Shown here: positions 35,736-43,674 of the stretch, in pieces
Position numbering within the stretch: position 1 is the stretch's first letter
Layout of the letters: each line of letters starts with the position of its first letter
Assembly: GCA_014359745.1 (NCBI GenBank)
Contig: JACIYW010000005.1
Span: forward strand, 1-45,700
Source of the DNA: Paracoccaceae bacterium
Lineage (GTDB): Bacteria > Pseudomonadota > Alphaproteobacteria > Rhodobacterales > Rhodobacteraceae
Direction of reading: 5' to 3'
Length of the DNA: 45,700 nucleotides
The notes under the pieces: generated by a model
What the model was told of the DNA's origin: nothing
What the model saw: the letters and a program-made list of their open reading frames with translations, nothing else
Database searches by the model: none
Program-made: the position numbers and the translations under genes

Positions 35736-36238
35736 GAATTGCCATCCCTCAACCGTTGGTAATGCTGCCTCATATCAGGGTCCATCATCGCCTCCAACAC
35801 CTTCCTGAAACCGGCAACCGCATCGGGCCCGGCCTGGCGATAGGCGGTGCGCATGCGGCCGCGCTGCGCCTCTGACAGGTCGCGTTCCAGCGCCGCGCCT
35901 GCCTCGGTCAGCACCAGGTGGCGTTCTCGTTTATCCTTGGGGCCGATCTTGCTTTCGACCAGCCCGTCCTCGATCAATGCGCGCAGCACCCGGTTCAACG
36001 ATTGCTTGGTCACCCCAAGCAGGCCAAGCAGGTTGTTCACCGTGGTTTCGGGGCTGAGCCGGATGAAATGCAGCGCCCGGTGATGGGCGCGCCCGTAACC
36101 ATAGCCTTCAAGTATCCGGTCAGGATCGGCGGTGAATCCGCGATAGGCAAAGAACATCGCCTCAATGCCCTTGCGAAGGTGTTCATCCGTCAGAAACAAC
36201 AGGTTTTCCCCGCCGCCCGCAGCGCCGCCCTCGGCCAT
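35732..36238 (-). CDS. petP: MarR-family regulator PetP
   Basis: A MarR-type winged-helix protein of about 168 residues. The DNA-binding region includes VNNLLGLLGVTKQSLNRVLRAL as recognition helices and the wing segment KDKRERHLVLTEAG. Long helices at both ends fit a MarR dimer. Identification as PetP rests on sequence pattern plus overlap with petR. ATG 36238 with GGGGG 6 nt upstream is preferred; ATG 36244 would add two residues. It diverges from ilvE across about 160 nt of AT-richer DNA. Confidence 0.85.
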   Translation of the reverse strand: MAEGGAAGGGENLLFLTDEHLRKGIEAMFFAYRGFTADPDRILEGYGYGRAHHRALHFIRLSPETTVNNLLGLLGVTKQSLNRVLRALIEDGLVESKIGPKDKRERHLVLTEAGAALERDLSEAQRGRMRTAYRQAGPDAVAGFRKVLEAMMDPDMRQHYQRLRDGNS

Positions 36239-36274
36239 CCGCATCCCCCGTTCACATTTTCGCCTTGCAGGTTG

Positions 36275-36303
36275 ATTTTATGTCAGTCTTGTTGACTTTC
36301 CAA
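36275..36303 (-). promoter_or_regulatory. Candidate sigma-70 promoter of petP-petR
   Basis: On the minus strand TTGGAA (36298-36303), a 17-nt spacer, then TAAAAT (36275-36280), about 37 nt before the petP start. The surrounding region is AT-rich relative to the genome. The assignment is by consensus match only. Confidence 0.45.
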
Positions 36304-36400
36304 GAATCAATTGTTACCGAAACCCCCATAAAGCGAAACATTATGATAATTGAGCCCGTATGGAGCGCAATTTTCGGAAACCACCGGCCCGGAGGACCAC

Positions 36401-37270
36401 ATGAGCGAGGCTTACGACGATCGAGACGGGAAGATTTGGATGGACGGCACGCTGGTCGACTGGCGCGAGGCCAAAGTGCATGTCCTGACCCATGCGATGC
36501 ACTACGCCTCTTCGGTGTTCGAGGGCGAACGCGCCTACAACAGCCGCATCTTCAAAGGCCGCGAGCATTCCGAAAGGCTGCGCCGGTCGGCACAGATGAT
36601 CGATATGGAAGTGCCCTATACCGTCGATGAAATCGAGGCCGCCAAGGCCGCGGTGCTGGTCGCCAACGGCTTTACCGATGCCTATGTGCGCGCGGTTGCG
36701 TGGCGCGGGGCAGGCATGGACATGGGCGTTGCCAGCGCGCGAAACCCGGTGCATCTGGCGGTCGCCGCCTGGGAATGGGGCAATTACTATGGCGACGCCA
36801 AGACCCGCGGCGCCAAGCTGGATATCGCCAAATGGAAACGCCCCTCGCCCGAAACCGCGCCAAGCCAGGCCAAGGCTGCGGGGCTTTACATGATCTGCAC
36901 CATGTCCAAACACGCGGCCGAGGCAAAGGGCTGTTCCGAAGCGATGATGTTCGATTATCGCGGCTATGTGGCCGAAGCGACCGGCGCCAACATCTTTTTC
37001 GTGAAGGATGGCGAGGTGCACACCCCGCTGCCCGATTGTTTCCTGAACGGCATCACCCGGCAAACCGTGATCGGCATGCTCAAGGATCGCAAGGTCAAGG
37101 TTCACGAACGCCACATCATGCCCGAAGAGCTTGAGGGCTTTGAACAATGCTGGCTGACCGGCACCGCCGCCGAGGTGACACCGGTCGGCATGATCGGCGA
37201 CTATACGTTCGAGGTGGGCGCGCTGGCCCGCGACATCGCAAAGGGCTATGAAACCCTGGTTCGGGCCTGA
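36401..37270 (+). CDS. ilvE: Branched-chain amino acid aminotransferase
   Basis: Class IV PLP enzyme of 289 residues that transaminates leucine, isoleucine and valine with 2-oxoglutarate. VFEGERAY and RL RRSAQMI form the N-terminal blocks; the PLP lysine is probably K158 in SQAKAAGLY. The signature EAMMFDYRGYVAEATGANIF and the ITRQTVIGML block are typical of IlvE. The start ATG 36401 has GGAGG 7 nt upstream. It diverges from petP-petR and is followed by a GC-rich hairpin. Confidence 0.94.
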   Translation: MSEAYDDRDGKIWMDGTLVDWREAKVHVLTHAMHYASSVFEGERAYNSRIFKGREHSERLRRSAQMIDMEVPYTVDEIEAAKAAVLVANGFTDAYVRAVAWRGAGMDMGVASARNPVHLAVAAWEWGNYYGDAKTRGAKLDIAKWKRPSPETAPSQAKAAGLYMICTMSKHAAEAKGCSEAMMFDYRGYVAEATGANIFFVKDGEVHTPLPDCFLNGITRQTVIGMLKDRKVKVHERHIMPEELEGFEQCWLTGTAAEVTPVGMIGDYTFEVGALARDIAKGYETLVRA

Positions 37271-37284
37271 CGCAGCTTGACCGT

Positions 37285-37308
37285 GCGCGCCCCCGTGCAG
37301 GGGCGCGC
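37285..37308 (+). terminator. Hairpin after ilvE
   Basis: GCGCGCCCC (37285-37293) and GGGGCGCGC (37300-37308) form a perfect 9-bp stem with a 6-nt loop 14 nt after the ilvE stop. No T-run follows, so it may end transcription weakly or protect the 3' end. Confidence 0.5.
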
Positions 37309-37354
37309 CGCCACATCAGGTCGCCATATCAGGTCGGCAAACCAGGCCGAAAAA

Positions 37355-37549
37355 TCAGGCTGTCCACCCGCGCGCGATGCGCAGGAATTCCTGCATCCGC
37401 CGCCCGGCAACTGGCCGCGTGACAGGTCTGCGCCACAGCATCTTGCTGGCCGGATGCGCCGGGGCGCTTTGCCGTTCGATCGCCACATATTGGCGCAACC
37501 GGGCGCTGCCGGGGGTGGTGTGATCGGTATCCGCGACATGTCTGGTCAT
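37355..37549 (-). CDS. Small basic protein of unknown function
   Basis: A 64-residue Arg-rich protein beginning MTRHVADTDHT. I call it real because AAGGAGG lies 5 nt upstream of the ATG, a stronger ribosome-binding site than most genes here have, and the composition is not that of a shadow frame. No signal peptide, membrane helix or Cys cluster is present. The pattern of basic and aromatic residues (WRRPVTRP, ARGW) could suit nucleic-acid binding, but no function can be assigned. It diverges from arsR and is convergent with ilvE. Confidence 0.6.
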   Translation of the reverse strand: MTRHVADTDHTTPGSARLRQYVAIERQSAPAHPASKMLWRRPVTRPVAGRRMQEFLRIARGWTA

Positions 37550-37673
37550 CTTGGCCTCCTTCGATAACGGATCAGTGCGGAACTGTCCGCGACTCCAGAT
37601 AATACCTCATTTCCGAAAAAACAGGGCCCGAAAACAAATCGCCGGTTTTCAGCGGCTTGCCACATGCTTGCCC

Positions 37674-37702
37674 TTTACGAACCCGTTTATTTCCATTATT
37701 CA
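37674..37702 (+). promoter_or_regulatory. Candidate arsR promoter giving a leaderless transcript
   Basis: TTTACG (37674-37679), a 17-nt spacer, then TATTCA (37697-37702). Only 6 nt separate the -10 from the ATG at 37709, so transcription would begin at or next to the start codon. This fits the absence of any ribosome-binding site before arsR. Confidence 0.45.
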
Positions 37703-37712
37703 CGAATTATGG
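37693..37712. promoter_or_regulatory. Candidate ArsR operator overlapping the arsR start codon
   Basis: CCATTATTCACGAATTATGG is a 20-bp palindrome with 8 of 10 half-site positions matched. It covers the proposed -10 hexamer and the ATG. ATTC/GAAT arms resemble known ArsR/SmtB-type operators. Autorepression by blocking RNA polymerase is the expected role. Confidence 0.55.
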
Positions 37713-38053
37713 ATCGATTCGCCGCCCTCCAGGCCTTCGCCGCCCTTGGCCAGCCGACCCGGCTGGATGTGTTCCGCCTGCTGATCCAGGCTGGCCCCGA
37801 CGGGCGCGGCGCGGGCGAGATCGGCGAGGCGCTGAACGTGCGGCCAAACACGCTGTCGGCCAACCTTGCGGTGCTGCGTAACGCCGGGCTGATCCGCAGC
37901 ACGCGCGAAGGTCGCAACATCCGCTATCATGCGCATATTCCGGGCGTGCGCGGCCTTCTGGCCTATCTGATGCAGGATTGCTGCGGGGGTCGGGCCGACC
38001 TTTGCCAACCGCTCATCGCTTCGGTAACCGGCCAACAAACGGGGATATCATGA
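37709..38053 (+). CDS. arsR: ArsR-family arsenic-responsive repressor
   Basis: A 114-residue winged-helix repressor. The helix-turn-helix is in the GEIGEALNVRPNTLSANLAV region and the wing in STREGRNIRYHAH. A C-terminal cysteine cluster, C91, C92 and C99 in DCCGGRADLC, resembles the As(III) site of Acidithiobacillus-type ArsR (Cys95, Cys96, Cys102) rather than the plasmid R773 type. No ribosome-binding site precedes ATG 37709 or the alternative ATG 37664; a leaderless start is proposed. Its stop overlaps arsC by 4 nt. Confidence 0.9.
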   Translation: MDRFAALQAFAALGQPTRLDVFRLLIQAGPDGRGAGEIGEALNVRPNTLSANLAVLRNAGLIRSTREGRNIRYHAHIPGVRGLLAYLMQDCCGGRADLCQPLIASVTGQQTGIS

Positions 38054-38565
38054 CCGACCACATCCGAAACGTCCTGTTCCTGTGCACCGGCAATTCGGCG
38101 CGGTCGCTGATCGCGGAATCGATCCTGAACCGAGAAGGCGCGGGGCGGTTCCGGGCCTTTTCGGCCGGCTCGCACCCCGCCGCCGCGCCGCATCCGCTGG
38201 CGCTTGATCTGTTGCGGCGGCAGGGCCACGATACATCCACGCTTCGTTCCAAAAGCTGGGATGAATGGGCCGCCCCCGACGCGCCCGCCCCCGATTTCGT
38301 CATCACCGTCTGCGATGCGGCGGCCGCGGAAACCTGCCCGATCTGGCCTGGCCAACCGATCACCGCCCATTGGGGTGTGCCCGATCCGGTTGCGGTGACC
38401 GGTTCTGACGTCGAAAAGGCGCTGGCTTTCGCGCAAACCTATCGCCTGATGTTCCGGCGCATCGACCTGCTGTTGAACCTGCCGCTGGCAGCGCTTGACC
38501 GGCTTGCGGTCAAGCGGCACCTCGATCAGATCGGCACCACCCCAACCGATCCCGAAAATACCTGA
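38050..38565 (+). CDS. arsC: Arsenate reductase, thioredoxin-coupled (low-molecular-weight phosphatase fold)
   Basis: A 171-residue enzyme reducing arsenate to arsenite. The phosphatase loop is C12-TGNSA-R18, and the redox relay cysteines C88 and C95 in VCDAAAAETCP keep the seven-residue spacing of Staphylococcus pI258 ArsC (Cys82, Cys89); the general acid is the Asp of the GVPDP segment. The start ATG overlaps the arsR stop. No arsenite exporter (ArsB/Acr3) or ArsH follows; the next gene is on the other strand. Confidence 0.88.
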   Translation: MTDHIRNVLFLCTGNSARSLIAESILNREGAGRFRAFSAGSHPAAAPHPLALDLLRRQGHDTSTLRSKSWDEWAAPDAPAPDFVITVCDAAAAETCPIWPGQPITAHWGVPDPVAVTGSDVEKALAFAQTYRLMFRRIDLLLNLPLAALDRLAVKRHLDQIGTTPTDPENT

Positions 38566-38580
38566 CCGCCCGCACCCGGT

Positions 38581-39498
38581 TCAGGGGGTGCGCGCCCGGT
38601 TCTGCCGATCCCGCTCTATCCCCAACTGCCGCTCGCGCCAGATGATCAGCACCCCGGCCAGAATGATCACCGCCGCCCCGCCCAGAACCACCAGCGTCGG
38701 CACCTCGCCAAACACGAAATACCCGATGACAATGGCAAACAGCATCGAGGCATAATCGAACGGCGCCACCACCCCCGCCTCGGCGTGGCGATAGGCCGAG
38801 GTCAGGAATATCTGCCCGACCCCGCCCAGAAACCCGGCCAGCACCAGTTGCACCGCCTCTGCCGCAGTGGGCACCACCCAGCCAAACGGCAGCGTCAGCA
38901 GCGACAGAACCGTCGCCGTCACCGAAAACCAGAACACGATCGCCGATGTCGTCTCGACCCGCACCAGCCTGCGGGTGAACACCTGCGCCAGCGCCACACA
39001 ACCCGCCGCCGTCAGCGCGACAAAGGCGCCCAGCGTTTCGGCCGTCGTGACCGCATCGCGCCCCGATACCGAAAGCCGGGGCGACAGCACGATCAGCACC
39101 CCGATCATCCCCAGCCCCACCGCCGTCAGCCGGAACGCCCGCACCTGTTCCCCCAGAAACATCGCCGCGAAAACAACCGTCAACAGCGGCGCGGCATAGC
39201 CGATCGCCGTGGCCTCTGGCAAGGGCAGCAACCCCAGCGCCGTAAACCCCAGCCCCATCGCCGAGGTGCCCACCAGCCCCCGCCAGAAATGACCCAGCGG
39301 ATTGGCCGTGTAGAACCCCGTGCGCAATTCGCGCCGCAGCGCCAGCCAGCCCACGATCACCGGCATCGCAAACAGCGACCGGAAGAATACCGCCTCGCCC
39401 GGCGGCACATGCCCCGACGACGCCTTGATCAACGATGCCATGGTGATGAACAACACCACCGACATCAGCTTGTAAACGATACCGCGCAGCGGCGACAT
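38581..39498 (-). CDS. DMT-superfamily (EamA) transporter
   Basis: An integral membrane protein of 305 residues with about ten hydrophobic helices in two EamA repeats; the first ends near LGEQVRAFRL and the second near FGEVPTLVVLGG. Substrate is unknown; amino acid or metabolite export is common in the family. ATG 39498 is used. A TTG at 39531 overlaps the HIT gene stop (TTGA) and would add 11 residues, so coupled initiation there is possible. It lies downstream of the HIT gene on the same strand and is convergent with arsC. Confidence 0.85.
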   Translation of the reverse strand: MSPLRGIVYKLMSVVLFITMASLIKASSGHVPPGEAVFFRSLFAMPVIVGWLALRRELRTGFYTANPLGHFWRGLVGTSAMGLGFTALGLLPLPEATAIGYAAPLLTVVFAAMFLGEQVRAFRLTAVGLGMIGVLIVLSPRLSVSGRDAVTTAETLGAFVALTAAGCVALAQVFTRRLVRVETTSAIVFWFSVTATVLSLLTLPFGWVVPTAAEAVQLVLAGFLGGVGQIFLTSAYRHAEAGVVAPFDYASMLFAIVIGYFVFGEVPTLVVLGGAAVIILAGVLIIWRERQLGIERDRQNRARTP

Positions 39499-39527
39499 GG
39501 GGCGATTCCGATCCGGTTCCGGTGCGA

Positions 39528-39911
39528 TCAATCGGCCTTTTGCAACATCCGCCCCAGAACCCGGCCAGCCAGAATGTGCATATGGAAATGCGGCACTTCC
39601 TGAACCCCGTCGCGCCCGGAATTGACAATCAGCCGATAGCCGTCATCGCCGTCGCCGGGCCGCAGGCCCAGCATCTTGCACACTTTCCCGATCGTGCGGG
39701 TAAAATCGACGATCTCGGCATCCGATGCCGCCTCGGCAAAATGATCCTGCGTCACATAGGGGCCCTTGGGGATAACCAGCACATGATGCGGCGCCTGCGG
39801 GGTGATATCGTGAAACGCCAGCGTATGGTCGGTTTCCAGCAGGGTCTTGTTCGGTATCTCGCCGCGCAGGATACGGGCGAAAACGTTCTGGGTGTCATAG
39901 GTGTAGGGCAT
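39528..39911 (-). CDS. HIT-family nucleotide-binding hydrolase (HINT-like)
   Basis: A 127-residue histidine triad protein. The catalytic motif PHFHMHILAG contains the H-x-H-x-H triad, and the N-terminal block with ILRGEIPNKTLLETDHTLAF is typical of the HINT branch, purine nucleoside phosphoramidases. GAGG lies 5 nt before ATG 39911, so that start is preferred over ATG 39926. It precedes the DMT transporter gene with probable overlap. Confidence 0.92.
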   Translation of the reverse strand: MPYTYDTQNVFARILRGEIPNKTLLETDHTLAFHDITPQAPHHVLVIPKGPYVTQDHFAEAASDAEIVDFTRTIGKVCKMLGLRPGDGDDGYRLIVNSGRDGVQEVPHFHMHILAGRVLGRMLQKAD

Positions 39912-40044
39912 GTCGTCCTCATTCACGGGGTTTGCGGGCCTACGGCGCTTCGGCTTTGCGTTGAAGCGGCGGAACCGCTGAAGGGTATCAATTCATTGCA
40001 ATCCCGAACCGAAAAAGTCTATCGGCTTTTTTCTGAACTTGCTT

Positions 40045-41622
40045 TCAGTCAGCGAACAGATAATCGGTCGCCGCGATCTCGCGCGCAACCTCCGGGCTGA
40101 CGCCGAGGAAGTTCACAAGCGACATCGTGTTTTCTTCGACCGAGGCAGTTTCCCTGATCCGCTGATGGTTGGTCAGACCCGCATCGCGCAGACGCTCTGC
40201 CTCGAAACGGATATCCTCGCGGATGGTCGGCAACAGCCTGTTGATACTGTCCTGCGTCGTCTGTGCCCCGGCCAAACCCACGCGCTGCGCATGGCCGATC
40301 AGATATTCGTCGGAAAAACTGCACTCCACCTCCAGCAATCTGGTCACGGAACGATCCGAAAAGAAATCCTGCATCAGGTCAAGGCTGCCCGGATCGATAC
40401 AGATCAGCAGGCTGTTGGTCTGATGATAATCGAACAGCATCCGCATCAGCGCCCGGCGGTGGCGCGCGCGTTTCTCCAAACTTGTCTCGATCCCGCCCAG
40501 TTCCGGCAGGTCGGTCGCCTCTTCGTTGAACAGGTAATGCAGCGCCGGTCGGTTGGTCATCTGCCGCACCCGGTCGGCCAGCCGCTTGGCCACATGCCAT
40601 TTCTTGCACGTCACGATCATCAGCTCGCGTTCGCGCCCAAGCGACCCCTCCGTCTCCCAGAATCGCGGCGCGAACCGCCGCCCGATCCGGCCGCGCCCGG
40701 TCAGAAACCGGTAAAGCTGCCGCCCCTCGTTGGAAATCTGAAAGCGCAGATCGGGGCTTGAGTACAACTCTCCCAACCGTTCCTTCAACTCCACCGCCTC
40801 GGGCGATATCTTGCGGGCAAACAGGAAATCCTGGCTGATCAGCAGATCGTAGTGATCGTTGTAGAAATTCGCGGGCATCCCGTAATCCGAAAACACCAGG
40901 AACGTCAGCGTGCGGGTTCTGATCTCTGGCTCGGGCACCAGATGGCGCACCAGCGTCTGGAAAAACGTCTCATCCGGGATCCAGGTCGTGCGAAAGAACC
41001 GCATCACATCGGGCCGGGCGCGCACGAAATCCATCACCCATTCCACCGTGCGCCGCCGCAAACACCACCATTGCGACCCGATCATCATCTGGATATCCGC
41101 CGGCACCGCCCGCGCAAGCCCCAGCCGCTTCTGAATCTCGTAAGAGGTATAGAAAAGGCGCTTTTGCGTGCGTTCATTGAAGAAATGACGATAGATCAGC
41201 CGGTCTTCCTTCATGCCGGTCTTGATCCAGTCGGACGAAAAGTAATCAAAGCTTTCGATATAGTCGACGTCTTCGGCGTCCAGAAAGTCATGCGCATATT
41301 TCGCCGATTTGATCGCCATGCAATCGCCCGACAGCATGTAGAAATGCGAGGCGCGCGGAAACGCCTTCAACGCCACCGCGATCGCCTCCAACGTCGCCTG
41401 CACCAATGACCAGGCACCCCAGCCGCATTTCTGCCGCCGCTGCACGATGGCCACATTCGGGTTGTCGGCCAGGGCCGCGCGAATCCGCGCGAAATCGGCG
41501 GCCGATGCGCGCGCGTCGAAATGGATCGCCATGCAGTCGCCCGCCGCCGTCAACCGCTCTGCCTGCGCGATCACCCCTGCCGGATCCTTGTGGCACAGAA
41601 CGATAAAGGCTATTTTCGCCAT
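40045..41622 (-). CDS. Core-2/I-branching-type beta-1,6-N-acetylglucosaminyltransferase-like protein
   Basis: A 525-residue cytoplasmic protein. Residues 1-250 fit a GT14-type glycosyltransferase: AFIVLCHKDP at the start, HFDARAS, CGWGAWSLVQAT, YMLSGDCMAI, and GSQWWCLRRRTVEW with IPDETFFQT. The C-terminal half (about 260-525) is a separate domain with helices and an Arg-rich middle that I do not recognise. The start ATG 41622 gives the conserved N-terminus. It diverges from a sulfotransferase gene across 166 nt, suggesting joint surface-glycan modification. Confidence 0.8.
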   Translation of the reverse strand: MAKIAFIVLCHKDPAGVIAQAERLTAAGDCMAIHFDARASAADFARIRAALADNPNVAIVQRRQKCGWGAWSLVQATLEAIAVALKAFPRASHFYMLSGDCMAIKSAKYAHDFLDAEDVDYIESFDYFSSDWIKTGMKEDRLIYRHFFNERTQKRLFYTSYEIQKRLGLARAVPADIQMMIGSQWWCLRRRTVEWVMDFVRARPDVMRFFRTTWIPDETFFQTLVRHLVPEPEIRTRTLTFLVFSDYGMPANFYNDHYDLLISQDFLFARKISPEAVELKERLGELYSSPDLRFQISNEGRQLYRFLTGRGRIGRRFAPRFWETEGSLGRERELMIVTCKKWHVAKRLADRVRQMTNRPALHYLFNEEATDLPELGGIETSLEKRARHRRALMRMLFDYHQTNSLLICIDPGSLDLMQDFFSDRSVTRLLEVECSFSDEYLIGHAQRVGLAGAQTTQDSINRLLPTIREDIRFEAERLRDAGLTNHQRIRETASVEENTMSLVNFLGVSPEVAREIAATDYLFAD

Positions 41623-41788
41623 TTGGGTTCCAGATCCCTTCCCATTTGGGCGCTCCTTTGGAAATTTCCGTCGCTTCCCCCTAGATAGCGCGATCAGCCG
41701 TTGAAAAGACAGAACATCTTTGATCATTTACACATCTCAACAGGCCGGTACCAGTTGCACCGCGCCCCGAAAACGGAGACAGGCAGCG

Positions 41789-42592
41789 ATGGGCTTCCCC
41801 GGCACATGGATGACCGAAAGCGAAAGCGTTATCTACCGGGTGGTGCCCAAATGCGCCTGCTCGACCATCGGCCAGATCATGTTCTATGCCGATCACGGCC
41901 GGTTTTTTGACGGTGACATCCACGACGCCACCGACGGCCTGCACAAATGGGCCCGCGCCGACAGCCAGCCGCTGATCGAGGCGCGGGTGAAACAGCATGA
42001 CGCCTATGTGTTTTCCTGTGTGCGCAACCCCTATACCCGCATCCTGTCGTCGTTTTTCGACAAGATCTGTGGCATCCAGCGCAATGGCAAACGCTATCGC
42101 GGCAATCTGGTGCCGCTGCTTACCCAGAAATACGGCGTCAAGGTCGATGGCGATTTCGATCAGATCGAATCCTTCCGCCGCTTCCTGCTGTTCGCGCGCG
42201 ACACCATCCGCTGGCGCCGCCCGATGGAACCCGATATCCACTGGTCGGCCATGTCGGGCCATATCAGCACCTTCATCGCCAACGGTGGCCGATATGACCA
42301 CATATTCTTTACAGAAAAGTTCAACGAGGGCATGCAGCACGTCCTCGACAACATCACCACCGCCCATCCGATCGATCTGAAAACCATCCCGCGTTTCAAC
42401 GAATCAGAAGGCCACGGCCCCAAACGCGCCCACCCGGTCGAGGATTACTTCGACGATCTGTCGATGCACCTTGTCTATGAAATCTACAAACGCGATTTCC
42501 GGCTGTTCAGATACGACTTTGAAAACCCCGCCAACAAGATGCCGCTCGGCGACATCGACCTTGACGAGGTGCACGCGAAACTGGGCGGCTGA
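41789..42592 (+). CDS. Sulfotransferase family 2-like protein
   Basis: A 267-residue protein. VVPKCACSTIGQIMFY is a PAPS 5'-phosphosulfate loop of carbohydrate sulfotransferases (PKCACST at 20-26), and FSCVRNPYTRILSSFFDK is the 3'-phosphate-binding block with its Arg and Ser. The acceptor is unknown; polysaccharide or glycolipid is likely given the neighbouring glycosyltransferase. The start ATG 41789 has GGAGACAGG upstream. No PAPS synthesis genes are in the window. Confidence 0.85.
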   Translation: MGFPGTWMTESESVIYRVVPKCACSTIGQIMFYADHGRFFDGDIHDATDGLHKWARADSQPLIEARVKQHDAYVFSCVRNPYTRILSSFFDKICGIQRNGKRYRGNLVPLLTQKYGVKVDGDFDQIESFRRFLLFARDTIRWRRPMEPDIHWSAMSGHISTFIANGGRYDHIFFTEKFNEGMQHVLDNITTAHPIDLKTIPRFNESEGHGPKRAHPVEDYFDDLSMHLVYEIYKRDFRLFRYDFENPANKMPLGDIDLDEVHAKLGG

Positions 42593-42600
42593 CCGCCCCC

Positions 42601-42632
42601 TCATCCTCTCGACAAAAATACTCCCGCCGGAG
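42601..42632 (-). repeat. Dispersed 3'-end element, copy e
   Basis: On the minus strand CTCCGGCGGGAGTATTTTTG followed by TCGAGAGGATGA. CTCC and GGAG can pair before the T-run. It lies 49 nt after the stop of the adenosine kinase-like gene and is oriented with it; the tail matches copy b. Confidence 0.75.
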
Positions 42633-42642
42633 GCGTCAACAG

Positions 42643-42666
42643 CCGGGGCCCGCGCGCAGGCCCCGG
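42643..42666 (+). terminator. Hairpin between convergent sulfotransferase and kinase genes
   Basis: CCGGGGCC (42643-42650) and GGCCCCGG (42659-42666) form a perfect 8-bp stem with an 8-nt loop, followed on the plus strand by TTCT. It may terminate the sulfotransferase transcript. Confidence 0.55.
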
Positions 42667-42681
42667 TTCTATGCGCCGCCC

Positions 42682-43674
42682 TCAGATGACTCCGTGCTGC
42701 GCAAACAGGGCGCGCAAATCGGCCTCGGTCCGCGCGCCGATATGGCTGATCACTTCGGACGCCGCGATGCACCCCATCCGCCCGCACATCTCTGGCGCAT
42801 GGCCCTCGGCCAGCCCCCACAGGAACGCCCCGGCAAACAGATCGCCCGCCCCGGTCGCATCGACGATCTGCGTCGGGATCGCGGGCACATGCCAATGCTG
42901 CCCCCCGGTCAGGATATGCGCGCCATGCCCGGAATCGGTGCCGACGACAAAGGCCACCTCACCCGCAGCCGCCTTCAGCGCGGCGTCGAAATCATCGGTC
43001 TGATACATCGACAGGATCTCGGCGCGGTTGGCGAAAAGCAGGTCGATATCCTCAACGATCATCCGCCGGAACGCGTCCCGGTGCCGCTCCACGCAGAACG
43101 GGTCCGACAGCGTGATCGCCACGCGCCCCCCCGCGCCCCGGCAGGCACGGATCGCCTTGGCAAAGGCCGCATGGCTGTCGGGCCCGTCAAAACGATAGCC
43201 TTCCAGATACAGCCATTCGGTATCGCGCATCATCGCCTCGTCGATATCCTCCGGGCCCAGAAATTCCGACCACCCCAGACAGGTGCTCATCGACCGTTCT
43301 CCATCCGGCGTCACCAGCACGATGCAGCGCCCGGTTTCCTTATCGTCTGCCTTTGGCGCAAAGGGCGTTTCATAAACCGCCCCCTGCGCGCGCAGATCAT
43401 GGGCAAAGATCGCGCCAAGCTGATCGTCGCGCACCTTGCCGACATAGGCCGTCCGCCCGCCCAGATGCGCGATCCCCGCGATGGTATTGGCAGCCGATCC
43501 GCCAGAGATTTCCCGCGCCGGCCCGATGCGCCCGTAAAGATCAACCGCGCGCGGCATGTCGATCAGTTGCATGATCCCCTTGCCGATGCCGTTCTCTTCC
43601 AGAAACGCCTCATCGGTATGGGCCAGAACATCGACAAGGGCGTTGCCGATACCGACAACCTGAAACTTTTTCAT
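42682..43674 (-). CDS. Adenosine kinase-like PfkB-family sugar kinase
   Basis: Ribokinase-fold kinase of 330 residues. VVGIGNALVDVLA at the N-terminus, GGSAANTIAGIAHLGG in the sugar-binding region and DATGAGDLFAGAFLWG (anion hole and catalytic Asp) are all present. The N-terminal pattern and length fit the adenosine kinase branch, but ribokinase-like specificity cannot be excluded. The start overlaps the nth stop by 4 nt, so it is translated downstream of nth. It ends before copy e of the 3'-end element. Confidence 0.87.
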   Translation of the reverse strand: MKKFQVVGIGNALVDVLAHTDEAFLEENGIGKGIMQLIDMPRAVDLYGRIGPAREISGGSAANTIAGIAHLGGRTAYVGKVRDDQLGAIFAHDLRAQGAVYETPFAPKADDKETGRCIVLVTPDGERSMSTCLGWSEFLGPEDIDEAMMRDTEWLYLEGYRFDGPDSHAAFAKAIRACRGAGGRVAITLSDPFCVERHRDAFRRMIVEDIDLLFANRAEILSMYQTDDFDAALKAAAGEVAFVVGTDSGHGAHILTGGQHWHVPAIPTQIVDATGAGDLFAGAFLWGLAEGHAPEMCGRMGCIAASEVISHIGARTEADLRALFAQHGVI

